Shown: positions 45,036-51,124 of the stretch, piece after piece
Numbering within the stretch: position 1 is the first letter of the stretch
How the letters are laid out: each line of letters opens with the position of its first letter
NCBI RefSeq assembly: GCF_036365825.1
Contig: NZ_CP142675.1
Coordinates: forward strand, 1,860,001-1,924,000
Source: Qipengyuania sp. HL-TH1
GTDB taxonomy: Bacteria > Pseudomonadota > Alphaproteobacteria > Sphingomonadales > Sphingomonadaceae
Direction: 5' to 3'
DNA: 64,000 bases
Position numbers and translations under genes: made by a program
The notes under the pieces: model-generated
Told to the model about the DNA's origin: nothing
Databases searched by the model: none
What the model saw: the letters and a program-made list of their open reading frames with translations, nothing else

Positions 45036-45776
45036 TTAGCCGAGGCGCATGAGCTGCGCGCCGCTTTCGTCGATTTCGCGTGCGGTCGCGATGACCTTGC
45101 TGCGCATGGCGAAGAGGCGCTGGGCATCGATCATCTCGACCAGCACTTCGGTGGTTTTGACATTGGAGCCTTCGACCGCGCCGACTGTGACGGTGGCCGC
45201 TTCGTCGGTCGGCAGGATGCCGCCGCCTTCGACCCGGAAGAGGCCGTCGAGCCCCTTGCTGATCGGTGAGCCCTGCCACGCCGCCAGCTTGATCCGGCCG
45301 ATTTCGGCGGGTGGCTGGTCGGGCGTGGCGGGATCGGCCAGCGTAATCGTGCCGTCGGGCGCGATCGCGGGAAAGCCGGTCGGCGGAATGGTGATCGGGC
45401 CGGTATCGCCGAGCACCGGCAGCCCCTCGCCATTGACGAGCAGGCCGGTGGCCGAAACCGACAGGTCACCGCGCCTTGTATAGGCTTCGGTCCCGTCGGT
45501 CGCCTGCACCGCCATCAAGGCATCGGTCGCCATCGCGATATCGAGATCGCGCCCGGTCTGGACGATTTCGCCTGCGGCCATATTCGCGCCGCGCACGCGG
45601 GCGGTCTGCATCGCGCGCGCCTCGTTGGGCTGGCCCTCGATGGTGACGGCGCGCTGGTCGAGCATTTCGGCACGGAACCCGAGCGTGTTGGCATTCGCCA
45701 TATTGCTCGCGATGACGCGCTGGCTGTCCATCGACGCCCGCATGCCCGAAAGCGCGGTATGGATGAGGCGGTCCAT
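45036..45776 (-). CDS. flgF: Proximal rod protein FlgF
   Basis: The product is 246 residues. It belongs to the rod-hook family (ALSGMRASMDSQRVIASNMANANTLGFRAEM at the start; VEMIDAQRLFAMRSKVIATAREIDESGAQLM at the end). It starts MDRLIHTALSGM, the FlgF-type N-terminus. It is part of the proximal rod. It is 5 bases downstream of flgE. Confidence 0.93.
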   Translation of the reverse strand: MDRLIHTALSGMRASMDSQRVIASNMANANTLGFRAEMLDQRAVTIEGQPNEARAMQTARVRGANMAAGEIVQTGRDLDIAMATDALMAVQATDGTEAYTRRGDLSVSATGLLVNGEGLPVLGDTGPITIPPTGFPAIAPDGTITLADPATPDQPPAEIGRIKLAAWQGSPISKGLDGLFRVEGGGILPTDEAATVTVGAVEGSNVKTTEVLVEMIDAQRLFAMRSKVIATAREIDESGAQLMRLG

Positions 45777-45781
45777 CGCGA

Positions 45782-46594
45782 TCAGGTCCGCAGGTTGATG
45801 ACGGTCTGCGAGATCTGGGTCGCGGTGTCGATCGCCTTGGCATTTGCCTGGAAGTTACGCTGGGCGGTAATCAGCCCGACGAGTTCCTCGGCGATGTCGA
45901 CGTTCGAACGCTCGAGCGCGCCCGAGAGCAGCGAGCCATTGGCGCCCGAGCCGGGCGAGCCGTAGCTTGCCGGACCCGACAGGCCGGTGCCTTCCCAGTT
46001 GGCCGAGCCGACCTTCTTGAGGCCGGTAGGCGAAATGAAGTTGGCCAGCGCGACCCCGCCGACCGGCTCGACCGAACCGTCGGTATAGGAGGCCTGGACC
46101 ACGCCCGTGCTGGAGATGGTAACCCCGGCGAATTCGGCGCCCGCGGCATTGGTCTGCGGGACCGCGGCATCGCTGATCGCGTTGCCCGTCACTGCGCCAT
46201 TGGCGTCGACCGCGAACAGCTGCAGCCGGTTGCCCGCACTGTCGGCGATATGCCCGGTCTCGGTCATCGTGAACGAGCCTGCGCGGGTATAGAGCGTCGA
46301 GCCGTCGGCGGGCGAGCGCATGGTGAAGAAGCCATCGCCGGTCAGCGCGAGATCGAGCGCCGAACCGGTCTGTTCGACCGGGCCGAGCGAGAAGTTCTGC
46401 GTGATCGATTCCACCGAGGCGCCGATCCCCTGGATCATGCGCGGGTTGGTCAGCGCCGAACCGGCGACGATTTCGGAAAATTCGGTGCGGCTGCGCTTGA
46501 AGCCGTAGGTTTCCGAGTTGGAGATATTATGCGCGATCACGCCAAGCGAGGTCTGCGCATTCTTCATGCCGTTGAGCGAGGTATAGAAGGACAT
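45782..46594 (-). CDS. flgE: Flagellar hook protein FlgE, short form
   Basis: The product is 270 residues. The N-terminal SFYTSLNGMKNAQTSLGVIAHNISNSETYGFKRS and the C-terminal NVDIAEELVGLITAQRNFQANAKAIDTATQISQTVINLR are those of FlgE rather than FlgG, and its position between flgD and flgF agrees. FlgE proteins are commonly about 400 residues or more; this one lacks most of the outer D2 region and is about FlgG-sized. It should still form the hook, possibly with a thinner surface. Confidence 0.87.
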   Translation of the reverse strand: MSFYTSLNGMKNAQTSLGVIAHNISNSETYGFKRSRTEFSEIVAGSALTNPRMIQGIGASVESITQNFSLGPVEQTGSALDLALTGDGFFTMRSPADGSTLYTRAGSFTMTETGHIADSAGNRLQLFAVDANGAVTGNAISDAAVPQTNAAGAEFAGVTISSTGVVQASYTDGSVEPVGGVALANFISPTGLKKVGSANWEGTGLSGPASYGSPGSGANGSLLSGALERSNVDIAEELVGLITAQRNFQANAKAIDTATQISQTVINLRT

Positions 46595-46609
46595 CGAATG
46601 TCTCCCTGG

Positions 46610-46891
46610 TCAGATTTCGGTGGCGGTCTGGGTGGTGACGATCAGCTGGTCGAGCTTGTCCGCGATCTGCTCGAGCATGGCATTGGTTTCCGACACGCCG
46701 GCGAGCGAGGAGAACTGCGCCATCTGGGCGAGCATTTCCTTGTTATCGACCGGATCGAACGGGTCCTGCTGCTGCATCTGGACGGTCAGCAGGCGCAGGA
46801 AATCGCCCTGCCCCAGCGCGTCCATGCCGCGGCCGGATGTGGAAGTGGTGGAAGCGACCGGCGAGGTCGTCTGGGTGGTTATGGTGGTCAT
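46610..46891 (-). CDS. flgD: Hook-cap protein FlgD, N-terminal part only
   Basis: The product is 93 residues. The conserved FlgD segment is present (LGQGDFLRLLTVQMQQQDPFDPVDN, then QMAQFSSLAGVSETNAML). The C-terminal tudor-like and Ig-like domains of the usual 200-plus-residue protein are missing; the gene ends in a natural stop with flgE starting 15 bases later, so this looks like a shortened form rather than a decay product. It caps the growing hook. Confidence 0.88.
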   Translation of the reverse strand: MTTITTQTTSPVASTTSTSGRGMDALGQGDFLRLLTVQMQQQDPFDPVDNKEMLAQMAQFSSLAGVSETNAMLEQIADKLDQLIVTTQTATEI

Positions 46892-47298
46892 TTCATTCTC
46901 ATCGTTTCGAGCATGAGCTGCTTGGCGGTCGACATGGCCTCGACCATGTTGCGGTACTGGCGCGAGGCTTCGAGCATCTCGACCATCTCGGCGTTCTCAT
47001 CGACGGGGGCTTCCCAGACATCGCCGTTCTCGTCGGCGAGCGGGTGGCCCGGATCGTGGCGGCGGATCGGCGCGACATCTTCGCGCACCACCCCGCCGAC
47101 GCGGACCGACGACAGGCCCGAAGCACGGTCGAGCTCCTGCTCGAACACGGTGCGCATCGGGCGATAGGCTTCTTCCTCGCTGCCCGAGACCGAACCCGCA
47201 TTGGCCAGGTTCGACGCCGCGGTGTTCATCCGCACGAGCTGCGCGGACATGGCGCGGTGGCCAACCTCGAAGAAGGATGTGGGGCCCGCCATCGTCAT
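46888..47298 (-). CDS. flgC: Proximal rod protein FlgC
   Basis: The product is 136 residues. Typical FlgC features are VRMNTAASNLANAGSVSGSEEEAYRPMRTVFEQE and the C-terminal ENAEMVEMLEASRQYRNMVEAMSTAKQLMLETMRM. It follows flgB with a 4-base overlap and overlaps flgD by 4 bases. It is a structural rod protein. Confidence 0.94.
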   Translation of the reverse strand: MTMAGPTSFFEVGHRAMSAQLVRMNTAASNLANAGSVSGSEEEAYRPMRTVFEQELDRASGLSSVRVGGVVREDVAPIRRHDPGHPLADENGDVWEAPVDENAEMVEMLEASRQYRNMVEAMSTAKQLMLETMRMK

Positions 47299-47642
47299 TC
47301 GCCCCGGATCGCGCGAGTGACGGTTTCGACCCGTCCGCGCAGGAAGTTGAGCGTGGCGGTATAGGCCACCGCGTTTTCGGCGAAGGCCGCCTGTTCGGTC
47401 GACATCTCGACGGTGTTGCCGTCGAGGCTGGCCATGGTCGGGATACGGTACTGGATCGCGCCATCGGTCGCGCGGTCGGCCTGCGCGCCGCCAAGGCGTG
47501 CCTGCAGCGCGGCCGCAAAGTCCACGTCGCGGGCCTTGTATCCCGGTGTCGCCGCATTGGCGATATTCGAACCGAGCACACCCATGCGCTGCGACCGGAT
47601 CTCCAGTGCCGCCCCGTGAATGCCGAACAAACCTTCGCTCAT
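47295..47642 (-). CDS. flgB: Proximal rod protein FlgB
   Basis: The product is 115 residues, the FlgB size. Motifs are LEIRSQRMGVLGSNIANAATPGYKARDVDF at the start and VEMSTEQAAFAENAVAYTATLNFLRGRVETV at the end. It is the first gene of the minus-strand flgB-motB run and has a perfect sigma-54 promoter 34 bases upstream of the ATG, with GGAGG as ribosome-binding site. Confidence 0.94.
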   Translation of the reverse strand: MSEGLFGIHGAALEIRSQRMGVLGSNIANAATPGYKARDVDFAAALQARLGGAQADRATDGAIQYRIPTMASLDGNTVEMSTEQAAFAENAVAYTATLNFLRGRVETVTRAIRGE

Positions 47643-47675
47643 GTGAGCCTCCGCAAAAATATACGGGAGATGTTC

Positions 47676-47691
47676 AGCAAGGGGCGTGCCA
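47676..47691 (-). promoter_or_regulatory. Sigma-54 promoter of the flgB operon
   Basis: On the minus strand the sequence is TGGCACGCCCCTTGCT, an exact match to the TGGCACG-N4-TTGCW consensus. The expected start of transcription is about 20 bases before the flgB ATG. Promoters of this class need an enhancer-binding activator; nearby palindromes are candidate sites. Confidence 0.9.
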
Positions 47692-47700
47692 AAACCCGAT

Positions 47701-47773
47701 TGCCGGGCCCCGGCAGGCGAAACCGGCAGGATGTGGCAAGGCCTTGCCGGAAAGCGGCAAAGTTCGGCTGCCG
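47701..47773. promoter_or_regulatory. Cluster of CGGCA/TGCCG palindromes in the divergent flagellar hub
   Basis: Three inverted repeats lie between flgB and the MotA-like gene: TGCCGGG-C-CCCGGCA at 47701-47715, GGCAAGGCCTTGCC at 47735-47748, and CGGCA-N9-TGCCG at 47755-47773. They are just upstream of the sigma-54 promoter on one side and a sigma-28-like promoter on the other. Binding by the flagellar enhancer protein (FlbD/FleQ type) is inference; a similar palindrome precedes flgM. Confidence 0.5.
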
Positions 47774-47775
47774 CA

Positions 47776-47802
47776 TAAATCCTGCCCGGTTCGCGCCGTT
47801 CT
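47776..47802 (+). promoter_or_regulatory. Sigma-28 (FliA)-like promoter of the MotA-like gene
   Basis: TAAA at 47776-47779, a 15-base spacer and GCCGTTCT at 47795-47802. The flagellar sigma consensus is TAAA-N15-GCCGATAA, so the -35 and the GCCG core match and the 3' half differs. The same GCCGTTCTG occurs before flgM. AGGAG lies just before the downstream ATG. Confidence 0.55.
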
Positions 47803-47826
47803 GGGTCGGCAAGGAGTAGCTACCCC

Positions 47827-48483
47827 ATGTTGGAAACCTGGTTCGATCCCGCAGCGATCGCCATCGTCCTCGTCGGCACGCTCGTCGCCACGCTGCTGCG
47901 TTGCGGTGTGGCGGACAGCCGCATCGCCATCGCCGCACTGCGCGGATTGTTCGAACGGGCGTTCGACGTGACGCGCGCCAAGAGCGAACTGGCCCTGCAG
48001 ATCCGCGAGATTGCCGATGACGGCTTTATCCGTGCCGAACCGCATCATTTCGGCGATAGCGAATTCGACAGCCTGTCCGATCTGATCATCAGCCAGCGCT
48101 CGATCCAGTCGCTTCACGGCGAACACCAGAAATTCAAGGAAGCGCGGCTGGCCAATGCGCAGACCGCAGTGCGCGTATTCGACTGTGCGGCGGAACTGGC
48201 GCCGGTGCTGGGTCTCGCGGGCACGCTGATTGCGCTGGGCCAGGCGCAGGGCGCGGCAGCGCAGGATACCGGCCTGGTCGGCGCCATCGCCATGGCGGTC
48301 GTCACCACGCTGTACGGCCTCCTCGCCGCGAATTTCCTTTTCGCCCCGCTGGGCGCCGCAGTTGCGCGCAAGTCGCGGCAGGAAGAGCGCGACCGCGATG
48401 CGGTTCTCGAATGGCTCGCCCGCGGGATCCGCCAGACCGGCGTGGCCGGCGGCACCCCGCACAGCGAACGCGAAGCGGCATGA
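47827..48483 (+). CDS. MotA-like proton-channel protein, second stator candidate
   Basis: The product is 218 residues. Membrane spans are seen at about 7-25, 119-140 and 150-178, three in place of the four of MotA. The last two contain the MotA/TolQ/ExbB channel signature: APVLGLAGTLIALGQA and AMAVVTTLYGLLAANFLFAPLG, the second being closest to MotA, MotP and PomA (TLYG...AN.LF.PL). The cytoplasmic loop between spans 1 and 2 is helical and charged. The gene is inside the flagellar cluster, has a sigma-28-like promoter, and overlaps the next gene by 4 bases. It may be a motor stator or an accessory ion channel; a true motA lies at 39009-39872. Confidence 0.82.
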   Translation: MLETWFDPAAIAIVLVGTLVATLLRCGVADSRIAIAALRGLFERAFDVTRAKSELALQIREIADDGFIRAEPHHFGDSEFDSLSDLIISQRSIQSLHGEHQKFKEARLANAQTAVRVFDCAAELAPVLGLAGTLIALGQAQGAAAQDTGLVGAIAMAVVTTLYGLLAANFLFAPLGAAVARKSRQEERDRDAVLEWLARGIRQTGVAGGTPHSEREAA

Positions 48484-48923
48484 TCCTGCGCGCGGCTTCG
48501 GGCTGGCAGACGGTAACTGCGGACCTCGCGCTGATCCTGTTTCTGATCACGGCACAGGCGGTGCGCGAGCCTGCCGCTCCGTCGCCGCAGGAGGAGACCG
48601 AGGTCGAGGCTGAGGCCGATACCGCGGAACCCGCGCCGGTGGCATCCTCCGCGCTTGCGCTGCACAAGCCTGCCAAGGGCGAAAGCGTAGAGGAATGGCT
48701 GCTCGCCGCGGTCACCGACGAGCGGCAGGTGGCGACGATTTCGATCGGCTATGCACCCGGGCAGCGTGAAGAGGCCCTTGCCGAGGGCGAGCGTCTGCTG
48801 GCCGAAGCCGAGGCCGCAGGCGTCGCCGCCCGGCTGATTGCCATGCCGAACAGCTCCGACGACATCCTGGTGTCGGTCGATTACCTCCGTCCGGCGCCGG
48901 ATGGCACGAACCTTGCTCCATAA
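48480..48923 (+). CDS. MotB/ExbD-like partner without recognisable peptidoglycan-binding domain
   Basis: The product is 147 residues from the ATG at 48480. A single N-terminal span contains one acidic residue, Asp15, at the position used for proton binding in MotB and ExbD (TADLALILFLITAQAV). A Glu/Ala/Pro-rich linker leads to a small domain of about 75 residues (EEWLLAAVTDERQVATISIGY, then QREEALAEGERLLAEAEAAG). That domain has a beta-alpha-beta feel but lacks the GHTD and NxxLSxxRA motifs of OmpA-type domains, so cell-wall anchoring would have to differ. It is translationally coupled to the MotA-like gene. The last codons contain the flgA sigma-54 promoter. Confidence 0.75.
   Translation: MILRAASGWQTVTADLALILFLITAQAVREPAAPSPQEETEVEAEADTAEPAPVASSALALHKPAKGESVEEWLLAAVTDERQVATISIGYAPGQREEALAEGERLLAEAEAAGVAARLIAMPNSSDDILVSVDYLRPAPDGTNLAP
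48902..48917 (+). promoter_or_regulatory. Sigma-54 promoter of flgA
   Basis: TGGCACGAACCTTGCT matches the sigma-54 consensus exactly. It lies inside the last codons of the MotB-like gene and 60 bases before the flgA ATG. Confidence 0.85.
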
Positions 48924-48924
48924 C

Positions 48925-48957
48925 CGCGAAGACCCCCATGCCGGGGGTGGTTTCGCG
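48925..48957 (+). other. Hairpin in the flgA leader
   Basis: CGCGAA-g-ACCCCC pairs with GGGGGT-ggt-TTCGCG around ATGCC. No T run follows. It would lie at or just after the predicted sigma-54 start site, so it may be part of the flgA leader, or end read-through from the MotA/MotB-like genes. Confidence 0.5.
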
Positions 48958-48977
48958 AACCGGAGTCAGGATCGACC

Positions 48978-49493
48978 ATGCGTCACACATTGCCCCTAAC
49001 ACTCGCCGCCGCGCTTTTTGCAAGCGCCGCCGCCGCCGCAGCGCCGATGGACCTGTCGATCATCGACCGCGCGGTCACCGATTTCACTGGCGCCGATGTC
49101 GGCCAGCCAGGAGGCGCCAAGCTGCCCGTCGACCGCCGCCTTCGGCTGACCGCCTGCCAGGCGCCGCTCGACCTGCAATGGTTCGGCCGTGACCAGCGCT
49201 CGGTCCAGATCGCTTGTCCGACTGCCGGCTGGCGCATCTATGTAGCGGTCGATGGCGGTTCGGGCAGCGGCCGCTACGCCGCCGCCCCCGAATATGGCGA
49301 AACGATCATCTCGCGCGGCGAGAACGTCAGCATCCTCGTGCGCGGCAAGGGGTTCACCCTCACCCGGCAGGGGGCTGCCGTCGAGGACGGCGCGCGCGGC
49401 GAATGGATCAAGGTCCGCGCCACTGGGCAGCGCACCGAAACGCTGCGCGCCATGGTGATCCGCCCGGGCCAGGTCGGCATCGATTTGCCGTAA
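48978..49493 (+). CDS. flgA: P-ring assembly chaperone FlgA
   Basis: The product is 171 residues. The signal peptide is MRHTLPLTLAAALFASAAAAA. It has the conserved N-terminal Cys-containing segment (RRLRLTACQAPLDLQW) and the C-terminal SAF-like domain (GETIISRGENVSILVRGKGFTLTRQGAAVEDG) ending TLRAMVIRPGQVGIDLP. It acts in the periplasm to help FlgI form the P ring. It is on the opposite strand from flgI and has its own sigma-54 promoter. Confidence 0.93.
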   Translation: MRHTLPLTLAAALFASAAAAAAPMDLSIIDRAVTDFTGADVGQPGGAKLPVDRRLRLTACQAPLDLQWFGRDQRSVQIACPTAGWRIYVAVDGGSGSGRYAAAPEYGETIISRGENVSILVRGKGFTLTRQGAAVEDGARGEWIKVRATGQRTETLRAMVIRPGQVGIDLP

Positions 49494-49543
49494 GCGGCAA
49501 AATTATTGCCGGGGAGTTAAACCCGCGCATCGATCGCCGTTCT
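49492..49543 (+). promoter_or_regulatory. Palindrome and sigma-28-like promoter of flgM
   Basis: AAGCGGCAAA at 49492 starts the palindrome CGGCAA-N5-TTGCCG (49495-49511). TTAAA at 49517-49521 and GCCGTTCT at 49536-49543 follow, 14-15 bases apart. The AAGCGGCAAA element and GCCGTTCTG also occur in the same order before the MotA-like gene, with nearly the same spacing. Confidence 0.55.
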
Positions 49544-49572
49544 GTTGGTCAACCAGCTTATGGAGCGAAACG

Positions 49573-49860
49573 ATGCGTATTGTCGGATTGCCGGAATTCT
49601 CGGGAGCAGTGGTGCGTCCAGGCGCAGCCATTACCCCTGCCGGAAAGGTCTCTCCCGCGCAGAAGGTGGCCACCGAAGCGCAACAGACCGAAGCCCCCAT
49701 AGCGACATCGCGCGTTTCCGCCGGCCTCGAGGGCCCTGTCGACCACGACCGCGTGGCCGATATCCGCAAGGCGCTGGAAAGCAATTCCTACCCGCTGATC
49801 CCGACCGAGATCGCCGATGCGATCATCGCTGCGGGCATGTACGGAAAGGTCGGGAAATGA
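49573..49860 (+). CDS. flgM: Anti-sigma-28 factor FlgM
   Basis: The product is 95 residues. The C-terminal half carries the FlgM signature (HDRVADIRKALESNSYPLIP, then TEIADAIIAAG) that wraps around FliA; the N-terminal half is low-complexity and probably disordered, as in known FlgM. It holds FliA inactive until the hook is complete and FlgM is exported. It is coupled to the next gene by a 4-base ATGA overlap. Confidence 0.9.
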   Translation: MRIVGLPEFSGAVVRPGAAITPAGKVSPAQKVATEAQQTEAPIATSRVSAGLEGPVDHDRVADIRKALESNSYPLIPTEIADAIIAAGMYGKVGK

Positions 49861-50192
49861 CCCGCAAACAGCAGACACTGGCTACCCTGCAACAGATGCT
49901 CGCACTTTTGCAGGGTGAGCGGCAGGCGCTTGCCGCTCTCGACCTCGATCGCATCGTCGCCTGCACCAATGGCAAGCTCGACCTGTGCGCCAAACTGGAC
50001 GTGGTCGAGCAGGACAGCCTGGATGAAGAATGCCTCGGTGTGCTCGACGCGGTGCGCCGCCTCAACGAGATCAACCGCCGCCTGCGCAACCTGATCGCCA
50101 GCAATGTCCAGAATCGCCTCGGCGCACTGGCCGGCAGTAGCGAACCCTACGCCGCGCTGCCCCGCCAGGGCATCAGCGTCGCGCTCGCCTGA
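49857..50192 (+). CDS. flgN: FlgN-like flagellar export chaperone
   Basis: The product is 111 residues from the ATG at 49857, overlapping the flgM stop. It is predicted as a helical bundle (LATLQQMLALLQGERQALAALD, ECLGVLDAVRRLNEINRRLRNLIASNVQNRLGAL). The flgM-flgN order and size are those of the FlgN chaperone for the hook-filament junction proteins FlgK and FlgL. Sequence identity in this family is low, so the name rests partly on position. Confidence 0.78.
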   Translation: MTRKQQTLATLQQMLALLQGERQALAALDLDRIVACTNGKLDLCAKLDVVEQDSLDEECLGVLDAVRRLNEINRRLRNLIASNVQNRLGALAGSSEPYAALPRQGISVALA

Positions 50193-50221
50193 TAGCGGCG
50201 CCAATTCCTAGCCAGGAAATT

Positions 50222-50237
50222 TGGCACGGACCTTGCT
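50222..50237 (+). promoter_or_regulatory. Sigma-54 promoter of the SLT-flhA-fliA operon
   Basis: TGGCACGGACCTTGCT matches the consensus exactly. It is 32 bases before the GTG of the SLT-domain gene. It would place fliA under sigma-54 control. Confidence 0.9.
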
Positions 50238-50243
50238 GAACAA

Positions 50244-50265
50244 CCGGGAACGCAATTCCCGGAGG
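50244..50265 (+). other. Hairpin partly covering the ribosome-binding site of the SLT gene
   Basis: CCGGGAA (50244-50250) pairs with TTCCCGG (50256-50262). The right arm includes the first two bases of GGAGG (50261-50265), the Shine-Dalgarno site of the next gene. It could limit translation; this is inference. Confidence 0.4.
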
Positions 50266-50269
50266 TTTC

Positions 50270-51124
50270 GTGCCTACAGTCAGTCCAGTCCAGAATGCCG
50301 ATGTGCAGGGTGCCATCGCCCGCGCCGCGACGCGGACGGGTGTCGATTTCGATTACCTGCTGGCGCAGGCGCGGCTCGAATCCGGGCTCGACCCCAGCGC
50401 CAAGGCCCAGACCTCGAGCGCGTCGGGTCTCTATCAGTTTATCGATTCCACCTGGCTGCGCACGCTCGACCGGCATGGCGCCAAACATGGCATGGACTGG
50501 GCCGATGCGGCGATCGCGCCCAATGGACGCGTGGCCGATACCGCCACGCGCCAGCAACTCCTCTCGCTGCGCTACGATGCCGATGCCTCGTCGCTGATGG
50601 CGGCGGAGCTGACGCGCGAAAACGCCGCGGGCCTGCGCTCCAGCCTGGGGCGCGACGCCGAACCGGCGGAACTCTATCTCGCGCATTTCCTCGGGCTTGG
50701 CGGCGCGCAGAAATTCCTCGGCGCGCTGGGCAGCAATCCCGACCAGTCGGCCGCGGCGCTGATGCCCCAGGCCGCGCGTGCCAACCGCTCGATCTTCTAC
50801 AGCGGCGGATCGCCGCGCTCGGTCGGCGAAGTCATGACGCTGATGCGCGACAAGGTATCGGCAGCTTATGGCGACATGCCGATGCCCACCGGCGGCAATC
50901 GCGTAGAATTCGACCCGGCCCGCTTTGCCGCCCATGCGCCCGCCAGTACCAGCCGGCCCAGCCGCGGCAGCCTTGCGCTGCCCGCCCTGCCCGGACCCGG
51001 CGGCCCGCGCCCGTCGATGGCCGACACGCTGCGCACGACCTTTGGCGAAGGAGGCGCCGGCGCAGGCCGCGCGAATGACCATATCGCCGCCGCCTACGGC
51101 AAGTTCAGGGCGTTCGGCCTGTGA
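50270..51124 (+). CDS. Lytic transglycosylase (SLT domain), flagellar
   Basis: The product is 284 residues from a GTG at 50270, after GGAGG. There is no signal peptide, so it is probably exported through the flagellar apparatus or another route. The SLT core is FDYLLAQARLESGLDPSAKA, then SSASGLYQFIDSTWLRTL, and catalytic Glu is in the ESG context. The C-terminal 90 residues are Pro/Ala/Gly-rich. It likely opens the peptidoglycan for the rod, replacing the missing muramidase domain of FlgJ. It overlaps the flhA start by 4 bases. Close relatives are annotated as transglycosylase or FlgJ-like. Confidence 0.85.
   Translation: MPTVSPVQNADVQGAIARAATRTGVDFDYLLAQARLESGLDPSAKAQTSSASGLYQFIDSTWLRTLDRHGAKHGMDWADAAIAPNGRVADTATRQQLLSLRYDADASSLMAAELTRENAAGLRSSLGRDAEPAELYLAHFLGLGGAQKFLGALGSNPDQSAAALMPQAARANRSIFYSGGSPRSVGEVMTLMRDKVSAAYGDMPMPTGGNRVEFDPARFAAHAPASTSRPSRGSLALPALPGPGGPRPSMADTLRTTFGEGGAGAGRANDHIAAAYGKFRAFGL

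Noticed and set aside
47734..47748. TGGCAAGGCCTTGCC as a fourth sigma-54 promoter for the MotA-like gene
   Set aside because: The GG and GC elements are one base too close together and the sequence is better explained as a symmetric protein-binding site.
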